This document shows positions 41,232 through 50,173 of a stretch of 64,000 nt of DNA, one piece after another; within the stretch, counting starts at the first letter, position 1; each line of letters begins with the position of its first letter. The position numbers and the translations under genes were made by a program. Location of the stretch: positions 434,001 to 498,000 of the forward strand of contig NZ_JAFLWW010000001.1 in NCBI RefSeq assembly GCF_018555685.1, in the 5' to 3' direction. The DNA is from Aminobacter anthyllidis. GTDB lineage: Bacteria; Pseudomonadota; Alphaproteobacteria; Rhizobiales; Rhizobiaceae. The notes under the pieces were generated by a model that made no database searches, had not been told where the DNA came from, and worked only from the letters and a program-made list of their open reading frames with translations.

Positions 41232-41258
41232 AAAAGGGCGGCTCGATGCCGCCCTTTT
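41232..41258 (+). terminator. Rho-independent terminator after thrS
   Basis: AAAAGGGCGGC-TCGAT-GCCGCCCTTTT, a strong stem with A and T runs on either side, 9 bases after the thrS stop. The flanking A run means it can work in both directions. Confidence 0.9.
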
Positions 41259-41276
41259 ATCTCTGAGGTTCAGAAG

Positions 41277-41438
41277 TCAGAACGACTTGCTGAACCTCAG
41301 CCTCCCTCCCCAGGATTCAAAGTCATCGTCGCCGACGCCGTCGTAGAAGGCCGATCCCGACCATGATCCGACTTGGCAGCCCGACAGTGAGAAGCCGACT
41401 TCGCCGCGGCCGCGCAGGCCGGTGCCGGCAAGCCTAGG
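41277..41438 (-). pseudogene. C-terminal remnant of an outer-membrane or secreted protein
   Basis: A minus-strand frame with no start codon, opening after a TAG at 41439-41441, encodes GEVGFSLSGCQVGSWSGSAF and ends WGGRLRFSKSF. Alternating polar and hydrophobic residues with a terminal phenylalanine suggest the last strands of a beta-barrel. Nothing related is seen upstream, so it is read as a gene fragment. The rest of the 424-base gap from 41224 to 41647 holds only the thrS terminator and no gene. Confidence 0.35.
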
Positions 41439-41647
41439 CTACGACGTATTGCATTGCTCCATGTGGAAGGATGGTTCCGCCATGACGCTTGCATGCGTTC
41501 GCCGACGAACTCAATTTTCGACCCGATGTCAGAATACGACGCTTGCATCATCTCTGAGAGGACAAGCGACGCTTCTCACGCAGAAAAGCCAATCTGCGTG
41601 CAGCCATCGGTTGTGGCAGGTGAAAATCCCGGAGAGATGACCGGCGC

Positions 41648-42616
41648 CTAGTCGGCGCCTTCGTTGGGGTCGATCGCGGCGTCTTCGGAGGCTACGACTT
41701 CGACGTCCTGGTTGCGGCCGGCAACGACGGTGAAGTCGCGCTGGTAGATGCGGTCGCGGTTCTTGGCGATGATCGTGTAGTCACCTTCAGATAGCACCAT
41801 CGAGGCGAAGGCCCCGACGGCTTCGCGCAGCGGGTCGCCGGATTCCGTCAGCACCGACCACGACGTGTCGGCGATGGCCTCGCCGCCGGCTTCGCGCACC
41901 AGCTTGAAGGTGACGTCGGCGGCGCGGTGCTCGACAGTCGCTTCGGTCAGCTTGCCGGCCTCGACGCGGATGTCGGAGCGGATGACCGCGTTGACGCTGC
42001 CGTAGGTCGACACGACGTGATAGGTGCCGGAATTGAGACGCACCACCGAGTTGGGCGCGACATTGGGGATGATCAGCGCACGTTCGCCGTCGCTGCCGGC
42101 GTCGGCCTCGAAGATCGAGAATCTAAGCTTGGCCGGCGGGATGCGAACGCCGCCGGAAAGAACAGCGTCCAGCTTGAGGCCACCGGCATCGAGCACAAGG
42201 CTTTCGCGCTTGCCCTGCTTGCCGACGGTGATGCGCTTGGTTGCGCCGGCGCGGCCGTAGGAGGCATGAACGAGGTAGCTGCCGGGTGGCAGCTGGAACA
42301 TGCTGGTGCCGCCTTGCGCTGATGCGACCAGGGGCAGCTTGCCGTCGGGGCCGGCCTCGGGGCGGAACACGCGCCAGACCAGGCCACGGCCAATATCGCT
42401 GCCTTTGTCGGTCAGCTGTGCGGTCAAGGTGATCTCGCCAAGGGTGCCTGTTGCCAGCGGTTCGTCGCCGCGCGGCGAGGCAAAACTTGAGATGCCGGGA
42501 AGGCTCAAGCCGTCGATGGCCGCAGCACCGTCCTGCGCGAAAACGGCCGAAGGCGGCACCATAAACAGTGCGGCACCCAGAATCGGCACGAAAAATCGGA
42601 AACGTCCCCTAGACAT
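41648..42616 (-). CDS. Exported protein of unknown function with repeated beta modules
   Basis: 322-residue protein with a signal peptide (residues 1-27, FFVPILGAALFMVPPSAVFA). The mature part looks like three or four similar beta-sandwich modules, seen as recurring PPGSYLVHASYGRAGATKRI, LNSGTYHVVSTYGSVNAVIR and LSEGDYTIIAKNRDRIYQRD, like carboxypeptidase-regulatory or PEGA-type domains. It ends in an acidic tail. It is probably periplasmic and involved in binding or scaffolding; no enzyme motif is seen. ATG at 42616 is chosen as the start of the signal sequence. It is divergent from the nitroreductase gene. Confidence 0.75.
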   Translation of the reverse strand: MSRGRFRFFVPILGAALFMVPPSAVFAQDGAAAIDGLSLPGISSFASPRGDEPLATGTLGEITLTAQLTDKGSDIGRGLVWRVFRPEAGPDGKLPLVASAQGGTSMFQLPPGSYLVHASYGRAGATKRITVGKQGKRESLVLDAGGLKLDAVLSGGVRIPPAKLRFSIFEADAGSDGERALIIPNVAPNSVVRLNSGTYHVVSTYGSVNAVIRSDIRVEAGKLTEATVEHRAADVTFKLVREAGGEAIADTSWSVLTESGDPLREAVGAFASMVLSEGDYTIIAKNRDRIYQRDFTVVAGRNQDVEVVASEDAAIDPNEGAD

Positions 42617-42753
42617 GCCTTGTTTGAAGCCCAAGGCGGTGGCAATTTCAAGGCTATTCCGGCGCGATGGATTCTCAACCGCACTGCGCCGATGCCAGAG
42701 CAGCCACCATTTACGGACAGGCGCTTCAGCCCAACACCCAAGGAGCCTGCGCC

Positions 42754-43338
42754 GTGACATCGCCGATCATCGACTTCCTGCTGACACGTAATTCCGCGCC
42801 GATCCCCGAGCTGCGCGCGCCAGCGCCTTCCGACGGCGAGATTGCGACGATTCTCGCGGCCGCAAGTCGCGTACCCGACCATGGCCGACTGGAGCCCTGG
42901 CGCTTCATCCTTTATCGTGGCGACGTGCGCAACGAGATCGGCAAGAAGCTGGCCGAACTGGCCGAGCGTCGGGAAGGGCCGCTGCCGGAAGGCCGGCGCA
43001 ACCAGGAACTCGCACGCTTTTCGCGCGCGCCGCTGGTCATCGGAGTCGTTTCGAGCCCCAAGGAGCACCCCAAGATCCCCGGGTGGGAAATGTTCCTGTC
43101 GGGTGGCATGGCGGCGATGAACCTGATCACCGCCGCCAATGCACTGGGCTATGGCACCAACATGATCACCAACTGGTACTCCGATGTCGAGGAAGGCCGC
43201 GCGTTGCTGGGCCTCGCGCCGCATGAGCGCGTCGTCGGCTTCATCCACATCGGCTCCTATGACGGTGCCGGCCAGGAACGCCCGCGTCCTGATGTGGCAA
43301 AGCTCTATGCCGACTACACCGGGCCGTGGGAGGGCTAG
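42754..43338 (+). CDS. Nitroreductase-family flavoprotein (YdjA-like)
   Basis: 194-residue FMN oxidoreductase. The N-terminal SPIIDFLLTRNSAPIPELRA, the flavin-binding ASRVPDHGRLEPWRF and the later AAMNLITAANALGYGTNMIT and GLAPHERVVGFIHIG match short YdjA-type nitroreductases. The GTG at 42754 is chosen for the AAGGAG site 8 bases upstream; a longer frame upstream lacks similarity. It is followed 5 bases later by a flavin reductase-like gene, so the two may share a flavin-based redox task. Substrate unknown. Confidence 0.88.
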   Translation: MTSPIIDFLLTRNSAPIPELRAPAPSDGEIATILAAASRVPDHGRLEPWRFILYRGDVRNEIGKKLAELAERREGPLPEGRRNQELARFSRAPLVIGVVSSPKEHPKIPGWEMFLSGGMAAMNLITAANALGYGTNMITNWYSDVEEGRALLGLAPHERVVGFIHIGSYDGAGQERPRPDVAKLYADYTGPWEG

Positions 43339-43343
43339 GCCAG

Positions 43344-43949
43344 GTGTTCTACGAGCCGTCGAATGGCCATGGCCTGCCGCATGACCCGTTCAAGGCGCTG
43401 GTGTCGCCGCGGCCGATCGGCTGGATTTCGACAGTCGGGAAGGACGGGGCGTTCAATCTCGCGCCCTATTCTTTCTTCAACGCGCTGTCCGGCAAGCCAC
43501 CGCTGGTCTGGTTCTCATCCGAGGGCCAGAAGGACAGCGCGACCTTCGCCGGCGAGACCCGCGAGTTCGTTGCCAACATAGTCGGGCGGGATCTGGCCGA
43601 AAGGATGAACAAGAGTTCGGTCAACGCGCCGCGCGGTGTCAACGAGTTCGATTATGCCGGCCTGACGCCGGTGCCATCGCGGCTGGTGGCGCCGCCGCGC
43701 GTCGCCGAGGCGCCGGCAGCATTGGAATGCAAGGTCACCGAGATCTTCCGGCCCAAGGGGTTGGACGGCCGGGAGACTGGCGCCATCGTCGTCATCGGCG
43801 AGGTTGTCGGCATCCATATCGACGAGGCCTATCTGGCCGACGGGCTGTTCGACGTCGTCAAGGCCGGCAACGTCTCGCGCCTCGGTTACATGGATTACTC
43901 GACGATCGATGCGATTTTCTCGATGCGCCGGCCGCGCTGGGAAGACTGA
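43344..43949 (+). CDS. Flavin reductase-like FMN-binding protein
   Basis: 201-residue protein of the flavin reductase-like split-barrel family. DPFKALVSPRPIGWISTVG and FNLAPYSFFNALSGKPPLVW form the FMN-binding core; TREFVANIVGRDLAERMNKS follows. GTG at 43344 gives the family-typical start VFYEPSNGHGLPHD and lies 5 bases after the nitroreductase stop. The family reduces free flavin or transfers electrons to partner oxygenases. It is convergent with the CitE-like gene, 3 bases apart. Confidence 0.88.
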   Translation: MFYEPSNGHGLPHDPFKALVSPRPIGWISTVGKDGAFNLAPYSFFNALSGKPPLVWFSSEGQKDSATFAGETREFVANIVGRDLAERMNKSSVNAPRGVNEFDYAGLTPVPSRLVAPPRVAEAPAALECKVTEIFRPKGLDGRETGAIVVIGEVVGIHIDEAYLADGLFDVVKAGNVSRLGYMDYSTIDAIFSMRRPRWED

Positions 43950-43952
43950 GCC

Positions 43953-44834
43953 TCAGGCAACGACACCGGCGGCACGCGCCCGGGCAAGAAGGCGCTGTGC
44001 GAGCCTAAGATGCGGCCGGTCATACATCTTGCCGTTGATGCCGACCACGCCTGGATTGCCTGCTTCCTCGAAAGCAGTGACGACGGAGGCCGCGCGCGCC
44101 ACCGCCTCCGCGGTCGGCGTGAACGCCTCGTTGATGACGGCGACCTGGTCCGGGTGGATCGCCATCTTGGCGGTGAAGCCGTCGCGCTCGGCCTCAAGGC
44201 ACTCTGCGCGCAGGCCTTCGCCATCCCGAAAATTGACGAACACAGTATCGATGGCCGCGACATCGGCGGCTGCGGCACCCAGGACAGTCATCGTCCGGGC
44301 AAGCCGGAACACATCGGTGTAGCGGCCGTCGCTGTCACGCGCTGCGTGCGCGCCGATGGCGGCCGAAAGGTCTTCCGCTCCCCATGTCAGGCCGGCGACG
44401 CGGGCGCTTGCGCCGACGTAGCTTGCGGTCGCCAGCACGCCGGCTGCGGTTTCCGTGATGATCGGGATGATTCGGATGGCACCGTCTGGCAGGCCGTTTT
44501 CCGCTTCATGCACACGCAGCTTGGTCGACAGATGCTGGACGTCGGCGCCGGAGTTGGACTTGGGCAGCATGATACCGTCAGGCGCGATAGGGATGATTGC
44601 CCTGAGGTCGTCGTCGGTGAGCCCGGTCGACAGGTCGTTGACGCGGACGTAGATCGCGGCCCGCGTTTCGGCGCGCCGCTTGGCGATGAAATCGGCCGAC
44701 ATGCCGCGCGCGTGGGCCTTGTTGTCGGGAGCGACCGAATCCTCGAGGTCGACGATGACGACGTCGGCGCCGGACGAAAACCCGCGTTCGAGCTTCTTTT
44801 CGGAATCGCCTGGAACAAACAGCAGCGAGCGCAT
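43953..44834 (-). CDS. HpcH/HpaI aldolase / CitE-like CoA-ester lyase
   Basis: 293-residue TIM-barrel lyase. RSLLFVPGDSEKKLERGF and ADVVIVDLEDSVAPDNKAHA are the family N-terminus with the metal-binding acidic residues; RVNDLSTGLTDDDLRAI holds the CoA-site arginine region, and GFTAKMAIHPDQVAVINEAF is the conserved C-terminal segment. Relatives cleave malyl-, methylmalyl- or citramalyl-CoA, or hydrolyse malyl-CoA. Its start overlaps the MaoC gene stop by one base (TGATG), so the two are coupled, as expected if one hydrates and the other cleaves the same CoA ester. Confidence 0.87.
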   Translation of the reverse strand: MRSLLFVPGDSEKKLERGFSSGADVVIVDLEDSVAPDNKAHARGMSADFIAKRRAETRAAIYVRVNDLSTGLTDDDLRAIIPIAPDGIMLPKSNSGADVQHLSTKLRVHEAENGLPDGAIRIIPIITETAAGVLATASYVGASARVAGLTWGAEDLSAAIGAHAARDSDGRYTDVFRLARTMTVLGAAAADVAAIDTVFVNFRDGEGLRAECLEAERDGFTAKMAIHPDQVAVINEAFTPTAEAVARAASVVTAFEEAGNPGVVGINGKMYDRPHLRLAQRLLARARAAGVVA

Positions 44835-45286
44835 CAGGCCGCCTTCTTCTTCATCATCGCTTGGCGCTGGCATTTGGCAACGAGGGCGCCATCCTGATTA
44901 TAGGCGCAATGCAGGAACTCGACGACGCCGCGATCCGTCTTCGATTTCGATTCGCGGACCGAAAGCACCTCTGTTTCGACACGGATGGTGTCGCCATGAA
45001 AGACCGGGTGCGGGAAGGTGGTTTCGGTCATGCCGAGGTTGCCGATGGTGGTGCCGAGCGTCGTGTCGTGCACCGAAATGCCGATCATAAGCCCGAGCGT
45101 GAACAGCGAATTGACCAGAGGCTTGCCCCATTCGCTCTTGGCCGCGAAGTCGAAGTCGATGTGGAGCGGCTGCGGGTTCAGCGTCATCGTCGAGAAGAAC
45201 ATGTTGTCGCTCTCGGTGACGGTCTTGGTGAGCTGATGCCGGATCACCTGGCCGACGACGAATTCCTCAAGATAAAGTCCGGCCAT
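44834..45286 (-). CDS. MaoC-family enoyl-CoA hydratase-like protein
   Basis: 150-residue single hot-dog domain. The hydratase site is TVTESDNMFFSTMTLNPQPL HID in sequence, with the Asp-Asn-Pro-His set seen in (R)-hydratases. HPVFHGDTIRVETEVLSVRE is the second conserved strand pair. It probably adds or removes water on an unsaturated CoA ester, such as mesaconyl- or crotonyl-type; the coupled lyase points to a branched C4-C5 dicarboxylic acid. ATG at 45286 follows AGGAGG at 8 bases; a TTG two codons upstream is less likely. Confidence 0.85.
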   Translation of the reverse strand: MAGLYLEEFVVGQVIRHQLTKTVTESDNMFFSTMTLNPQPLHIDFDFAAKSEWGKPLVNSLFTLGLMIGISVHDTTLGTTIGNLGMTETTFPHPVFHGDTIRVETEVLSVRESKSKTDRGVVEFLHCAYNQDGALVAKCQRQAMMKKKAA

Positions 45287-45436
45287 CGGCAATTCCTCCT
45301 GTTTGTGCCGATTTGATAGGCGCTGCCTCGGCGCCCGGCAAGCGGGTTAACGGATATGGTGAACCGTTCGTAAACCTTTTTTTCCTAGGGTCGCATCAGG
45401 GGTTTGGCACGGGTTGCCGGGGGCGCGGAAAAACGA

Positions 45437-46558
45437 ATGGTGGTCTCGCATTTCCTGAAATGGATGGACACCGCCAAGGTGAGCGAGCGGGTAGCCGCAG
45501 CATCCGCATTGGCAAGCGCTTACGTCAATCGCGAGATGCCGTTCGAGGATCGTTGCGCCGCAGAAGCGGCGTTGACGCTGCTGCTCGATGACCCTTCGTC
45601 GAAGGTACGCCAGGCGCTGGCCGAGGCGCTTTCGATGAGCATCCATGCGCCACTACAGGTCATCTCGGCACTTGCCGCCGACCAGCCCGACGTCGCCGCC
45701 ATGGTGCTCGCGCGTTCTCCGTTGCTGACCGACGCCGATCTCATCGACCGGGTCGCATCGGGCTCGACCGCCATCCAGAAACTCGTTGCCGACCGCGCCG
45801 TCGTCTCGATGTCGCTTGCAGCCGCGGTCGCTGAAGTCGGTGAGGCGGAGGCCTGTCTCGTCCTGCTGCAGAATTATGGCGCCGACATCGCCACGCTGAG
45901 CTTTCGCCGGATGGCCGAGCGCTTTGGCCATGATGCGCGCGTGCGCGAAGCGCTGGTTGCCGATCCACGACTGCCGTCCGACTGCCGGCACCTGCTGCTG
46001 GTCAAACTCGGCGAAGCCTTGAAGGCGTCGCCCTTTGTCATGGCATTGATGGGCGCCGCGCGCGCTGAAAAGGTGACACGCGATGCATGCGTCAAAGCCT
46101 CGCTGACGCTCATCGAAGGCACCCGCGCCAACGAACACATGGCGCTGGTCGAACATCTGCGCTTGCGCGGCGACCTGACCGCGAGTTTCATCATCCGCAT
46201 TCTTGCCCACGGCAAGGTCGATTTCTTCGGCGCGGCCTTGGTCGTGCTGAGCGGTCGCGACGAGCCTCGGGTGAGGGCGCTGCTGTCAGCCGGCCAGGAT
46301 GTCGCGCTCACCGCGCTGTTCCGCTCAGCCGGCCTGGCTGACGCAACGCATGCGATCATCCTGCGGGCCTTGAAGATTTGGCGCGAAGTGGCCAATGGCC
46401 GCCGTGTCGCCGGCGCCCAGGAAGTCAGCTGGCTGATGCTCAAGGAACTGGGCGGCCAGGCAGCCCAAGGCGAAATGGCCGGGCTGGTCAAGTCGATCCA
46501 TCTCGAAGCCCTGCGTGAAAACGCCCGCGGCCATGCGCTGGCGATAGCGGCTGCCTGA
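45437..46558 (+). CDS. DUF2336-family protein
   Basis: 373-residue, almost all-helical protein of the alphaproteobacterial DUF2336 type, built from HEAT-like repeats: LTLLLDDPSSKVRQALAEAL, MVLARSPLLTDADLIDRVAS and LVADPRLPSDCRHLLLVKLG. No signal peptide or membrane segment, so probably a cytoplasmic protein-binding scaffold. The family's role is poorly defined. ATG at 45437 is chosen from several near starts because a purine-rich GCGGAAAAACGA precedes it. It is divergent from the MaoC gene and convergent with parE. Confidence 0.82.
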   Translation: MVVSHFLKWMDTAKVSERVAAASALASAYVNREMPFEDRCAAEAALTLLLDDPSSKVRQALAEALSMSIHAPLQVISALAADQPDVAAMVLARSPLLTDADLIDRVASGSTAIQKLVADRAVVSMSLAAAVAEVGEAEACLVLLQNYGADIATLSFRRMAERFGHDARVREALVADPRLPSDCRHLLLVKLGEALKASPFVMALMGAARAEKVTRDACVKASLTLIEGTRANEHMALVEHLRLRGDLTASFIIRILAHGKVDFFGAALVVLSGRDEPRVRALLSAGQDVALTALFRSAGLADATHAIILRALKIWREVANGRRVAGAQEVSWLMLKELGGQAAQGEMAGLVKSIHLEALRENARGHALAIAAA

Positions 46559-46576
46559 GCAAGCAGCCGACGCCGT

Positions 46577-48637
46577 TCAGATATCCAGCACTTCCGTCCG
46601 GGCGAATTCGGCGCGGTCCTGGATAAAGCGGAAACGCGCTTCCGGCTTTGTTCCCATCAGCGCATCGACGGCCGATTTGGTGGCCTCTTCAGCGTCGATC
46701 ACGTCGACCCGGAGAAGCGTGCGCTTCCTGGGGTCCATCGTCGTTTCCTTGAGCTGGCTCGCCATCATCTCGCCAAGGCCCTTGAATCGGCCGATCTCGA
46801 CCTTGCCGCGGCCGTTGAACTCGGTGCGCAACAGCTCTTCCTTATGGGCGTCATCCCGGGCGTAGCCGACCTTGCCACCCTGGCGCAGGCTGTAGAGAGG
46901 TGGCACGGCCATGTAGAGATGGCCGTCGCGGATCAGCTGCGGCATCTCCTGGTAGAAGAAGGTGATCAGCAGCGAGGCGATATGGGCGCCGTCGACGTCG
47001 GCGTCGGTCATGATGATGACGCGGTCATAGCGAAGGTCTTCGTCGCGATACTTCGAACGCGTGCCGCATCCGAGTGCCTGGATCAGGTCGGCGATCTGCT
47101 GGTTGGCGGTCAGCTTGTCGTGGCCGGCACTGGCGACGTTGAGGATCTTGCCACGCAGCGGCAGGATCGCCTGCATCGAGCGGTCGCGCGCCTGCTTGGC
47201 CGAGCCACCGGCCGAGTCGCCCTCGACGATGAACAGTTCAGCACCCGCGGCGGCGTTCTGCGTGCAGTCGGCGAGCTTGCCGGGCAGGCGCAGCTTGCGC
47301 ACGGCGCTCTTGCGCGACACTTCCTTTTCCTGGCGCCGGCGCACGCGTTCGTCGGCGCGCGCGATCACCCAGTCGAGCAGCTTGGAAGCTTCCTGCGGGT
47401 TGTCGGCGAGCCAGTGGTCGAACGGATCGCGGATCGCAGTCTCGACGATACGCATGGCTTCGACGGTCGCCAGCTTGTCCTTGGTCTGGCCGACGAATTC
47501 CGGCTCGCGGATGAACACGGACAGCATGCCGGCTGCCGAGATCATCACGTCTTCGCTGGTCATGATCGAGGCGCGCTTGTTGCCGACGAGGTCGGCATAG
47601 GCGCGCAGGCCGCGCGTCAGAATGTTGCGGAAGCCCATCTCGTGGGTGCCGCCATCACCGGTCGGGATGGTGTTGCAGTAGGAATTGATGAAGCCGTCGC
47701 CGCCGAACCAGGTGACGGCCCATTCGACCGAGCCGTGGCCGCTCTGCTTCTCGCTCTTGCCCGAAAAGATTTCGCGGGTGACCTGCATCTCGTCGCCGAG
47801 CGAGGCCTTGAGATAGTCGCCGAGGCCGCCGGGGAAATGGAACACCGCCTTGGCTGGCGTTTCCTCCTTTTCCTTGAGCAGCGCGGGATCGCAGCTCCAG
47901 CGGATTTCGACGCCGCCGAACAGATAGGCCTTCGAGCGCGCCATCTTGCAGATGCGGGCCGGCTCGAAATGCGCGCCCTTGCCGAAAATGTCGGGATCGG
48001 GATGGAAACGGGTCCGCGTGCCGCGCCGGTTCTGTACGTCGCCGAGCAGTTCGAGCCCGCCCTGCGGGACACCGCGCGAAAAGCGCTGGCGGTAGAGTTT
48101 ACGCCCGCGCGCGACCTCGACTTCGAGGTCATCCGAAAGCGCATTGACCACCGACACGCCGACGCCGTGCAGGCCGCCCGAGGTCTCGTAGACCTTGGAG
48201 TCGAACTTGCCGCCGGCATGCAGCGTCGTCATGATCACTTCGAGTGCCGACTTGTCCTTGAATTTGGGATGCGGGTCGACCGGGATGCCGCGCCCGTTGT
48301 CGGTCACGGTCAGATAGCCGTCGGCGCTGAGTTCGACTTCGATGAAGGTGGCATGACCGGCGACGGCCTCATCCATCGAGTTGTCGATGACTTCAGCGAA
48401 GAGGTGGTGCAGCGCCTTTTCGTCGGTTCCGCCGATATACATGCCCGGACGGCGACGCACGGGCTCCAGCCCTTCCAGCACCTCGATGTGGCTGGCGTCA
48501 TAACCTTCGCTGCCATCCTTGACGGCCGGTGCCGGGCGCTTGGCCGCTGCCGCTTGCACCAACGGATCCGCAGGTCGGGAGACGGGGCGTGCGGGCTGGC
48601 CGCCGAGATTGCCGAAAAGGTCGCTGTTGTCGTCCAT
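46577..48637 (-). CDS. parE: DNA topoisomerase IV subunit B
   Basis: 686-residue type II topoisomerase ATPase subunit that, with ParC, decatenates chromosomes. GHKL ATPase motifs: EVIDNSMDEAVAGHA, TVTDNGRGIPVDPHP and GLHGVGVSVVNALS. The Toprim domain has LFIVEGDSAGGSAKQARD and IIMTDADVDGAHIASLL. It is called ParE rather than GyrB because of the short length and the end FIQDRAEFARTEVLDI. ATG at 48637 begins MDDNSDLFGNLGG; a TTG two codons upstream is possible. The N-terminal 45 residues are a variable linker. Confidence 0.96.
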   Translation of the reverse strand: MDDNSDLFGNLGGQPARPVSRPADPLVQAAAAKRPAPAVKDGSEGYDASHIEVLEGLEPVRRRPGMYIGGTDEKALHHLFAEVIDNSMDEAVAGHATFIEVELSADGYLTVTDNGRGIPVDPHPKFKDKSALEVIMTTLHAGGKFDSKVYETSGGLHGVGVSVVNALSDDLEVEVARGRKLYRQRFSRGVPQGGLELLGDVQNRRGTRTRFHPDPDIFGKGAHFEPARICKMARSKAYLFGGVEIRWSCDPALLKEKEETPAKAVFHFPGGLGDYLKASLGDEMQVTREIFSGKSEKQSGHGSVEWAVTWFGGDGFINSYCNTIPTGDGGTHEMGFRNILTRGLRAYADLVGNKRASIMTSEDVMISAAGMLSVFIREPEFVGQTKDKLATVEAMRIVETAIRDPFDHWLADNPQEASKLLDWVIARADERVRRRQEKEVSRKSAVRKLRLPGKLADCTQNAAAGAELFIVEGDSAGGSAKQARDRSMQAILPLRGKILNVASAGHDKLTANQQIADLIQALGCGTRSKYRDEDLRYDRVIIMTDADVDGAHIASLLITFFYQEMPQLIRDGHLYMAVPPLYSLRQGGKVGYARDDAHKEELLRTEFNGRGKVEIGRFKGLGEMMASQLKETTMDPRKRTLLRVDVIDAEEATKSAVDALMGTKPEARFRFIQDRAEFARTEVLDI

Positions 48638-48897
48638 GCTCAATACGGTTTTTCCGATGCTCGCGAATCAGTTTGTCGAGTTTGCCAGTTTTGCCTGTCC
48701 GGCAACAGTTCTTGATCTGTTCGTACACGGCCTGTTCGATATGCCCGAATTGGCAGGGTTGGCGCAACCTTTCGTAAACGCTATCCGAACTCGACACGCC
48801 AGTGCTGTCGTGGAAGCGGTCGTGCAAGGTTGCGGCTAACGCGCAATATCCAATAACTGCTGCCCGAACATTCGGACATCAGGAAGGCCGCGCCCCC

Positions 48898-50073
48898 GTG
48901 CTTGACTTCGGTTCCTTGTTGCTCGCCACGGCCCTGTCCGGCGCGTGTCTGAGCGGAACGCTCGTCGCGATCTGGTTGACGGCGCGTCAGTCCCGTTTCG
49001 TGCTTACGATGGCGGTCGGGATACTACTTCTCGTGCTCCATGTCATCGCCTTTTGGCTCTACGGTCGCTACGCCTCGCCTTGGCTCGGTCAAGCCATGCT
49101 TGCCTTGCTGGTGGCCGGCTTCTTCGTCGTCTTCAGTTCGTCCGACCAGTACATCGAACGCGGCTGGTCGAGACCGGCCGCCATACCGGTCGCTGCCATC
49201 ATTGCGTTGACGGCCGTTGTAACCGCCGCGGGTTTCGACGGCCTCGGCTTCGTCATCGCCTATTCCGCCGTCACCGGCATCCTGATCATGACCGCTGCCG
49301 CGTTCTGGACGAGCACGGAGGTCGACCGCCGCGTGCTGGCCCCGGTCTCGCTGCTCACTGGAAGCAGCGCCCTATCCTTCGCGTTGTGCGCCTTCGTCAT
49401 CATCCAGCAAAAGCAGTGGGCGCTGGGAGGCGTGCCCAGGAACTGGGCCGAGGACGTCAATACGGTGGTCGTCGTTGCCTGCATGACCGCGCTCGGGGCG
49501 CTCACCATTTCCTTCCATCATTTGCGGACCCAGAGCCGCCTGACCGAGGAAACCCTCACCGACCCGCTGACCGGGCTGATGAACCGGCGTGCGCTGGGCA
49601 TGCTTCACGGCGATACGCGCTTTGATTCCAGGACCGCACTTGCGATGTTCGATCTGGATCATTTCAAGCGCACGAATGACATCTTCGGCCACGCCGTGGG
49701 CGACAGAGTGCTGCAGCGCTTTGCTGACGTGGTCAGGAAATATGCCCAGGATGGCGTCGAAGGTTTCAGGCTCGGCGGAGAGGAGTTTGCCGTGATCATG
49801 TCCGGCATTCCTGCGCTTGAGGCTCACCAGATCCTACGCACGATCGGCGCATCCTTCGGTGCCGAAGTCGTCGCGACCAAGCTCGGCCCGTTGCGTAGTA
49901 CGGTCAGCGTCGGCATCTGTTTCGGCGAAGACAAGGCAACGACGCTCGAGCAGATGTTGCTTGCAGCCGATGTCGCGCTTTATGCCGCCAAGCGTGCCGG
50001 GCGCAACCGCGTCGCCACAGCGGCTGCCGCGGACGGTGAAAGATCGCCCGAGCCTGAGCTTCTATTCGCATAG
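48898..50073 (+). CDS. Membrane-bound GGDEF diguanylate cyclase
   Basis: 391-residue inner-membrane enzyme making cyclic di-GMP. Six or so transmembrane helices fill residues 5-205 (SLLLATALSGACLSGTLVAI; LTMAVGILLLVLHVIAFWLY; and others), similar to MASE-type sensors. The GGDEF domain begins TLTDPLTGLMNRRALGML; the catalytic signature is RLGGEEFAV, a functional GGEEF. No EAL domain and no clear RxxD inhibitory site just before the signature. GTG at 48898 has AGGAAGG ten bases upstream. It is convergent with gcvP. The signal sensed is unknown. Confidence 0.9.
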   Translation: MLDFGSLLLATALSGACLSGTLVAIWLTARQSRFVLTMAVGILLLVLHVIAFWLYGRYASPWLGQAMLALLVAGFFVVFSSSDQYIERGWSRPAAIPVAAIIALTAVVTAAGFDGLGFVIAYSAVTGILIMTAAAFWTSTEVDRRVLAPVSLLTGSSALSFALCAFVIIQQKQWALGGVPRNWAEDVNTVVVVACMTALGALTISFHHLRTQSRLTEETLTDPLTGLMNRRALGMLHGDTRFDSRTALAMFDLDHFKRTNDIFGHAVGDRVLQRFADVVRKYAQDGVEGFRLGGEEFAVIMSGIPALEAHQILRTIGASFGAEVVATKLGPLRSTVSVGICFGEDKATTLEQMLLAADVALYAAKRAGRNRVATAAAADGERSPEPELLFA

Positions 50074-50125
50074 GGTCACTTGGGAAGAACGACTGTCGTC
50101 CTCCGACGCGACGCTTGAATCAAAT

Positions 50126-50152
50126 CGGCGGCGCCCGTGAGGTGCGCCGCCG
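50126..50152. terminator. Bidirectional hairpin between GGDEF gene and gcvP
   Basis: CGGCGGCGC and GCGCCGCCG form a perfect 9-pair stem with a 9-base loop between two convergent genes. No strong T run on either side. Confidence 0.55.
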
Positions 50153-50173
50153 ATCCTAAAGCTGGCCGTTCGA

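Noticed and set aside
39091-41232. A very long open frame (over 700 codons) on the minus strand opposite thrS
   Set aside because: It mirrors thrS in the reverse frame, a known effect of high third-position GC; it has no ribosome site and unnatural composition, while thrS is unmistakable.
46844-48715. Long plus-strand open frame opposite parE
   Set aside because: A shadow of parE; the His/Arg/Gly-rich sequence has no recognisable domain.
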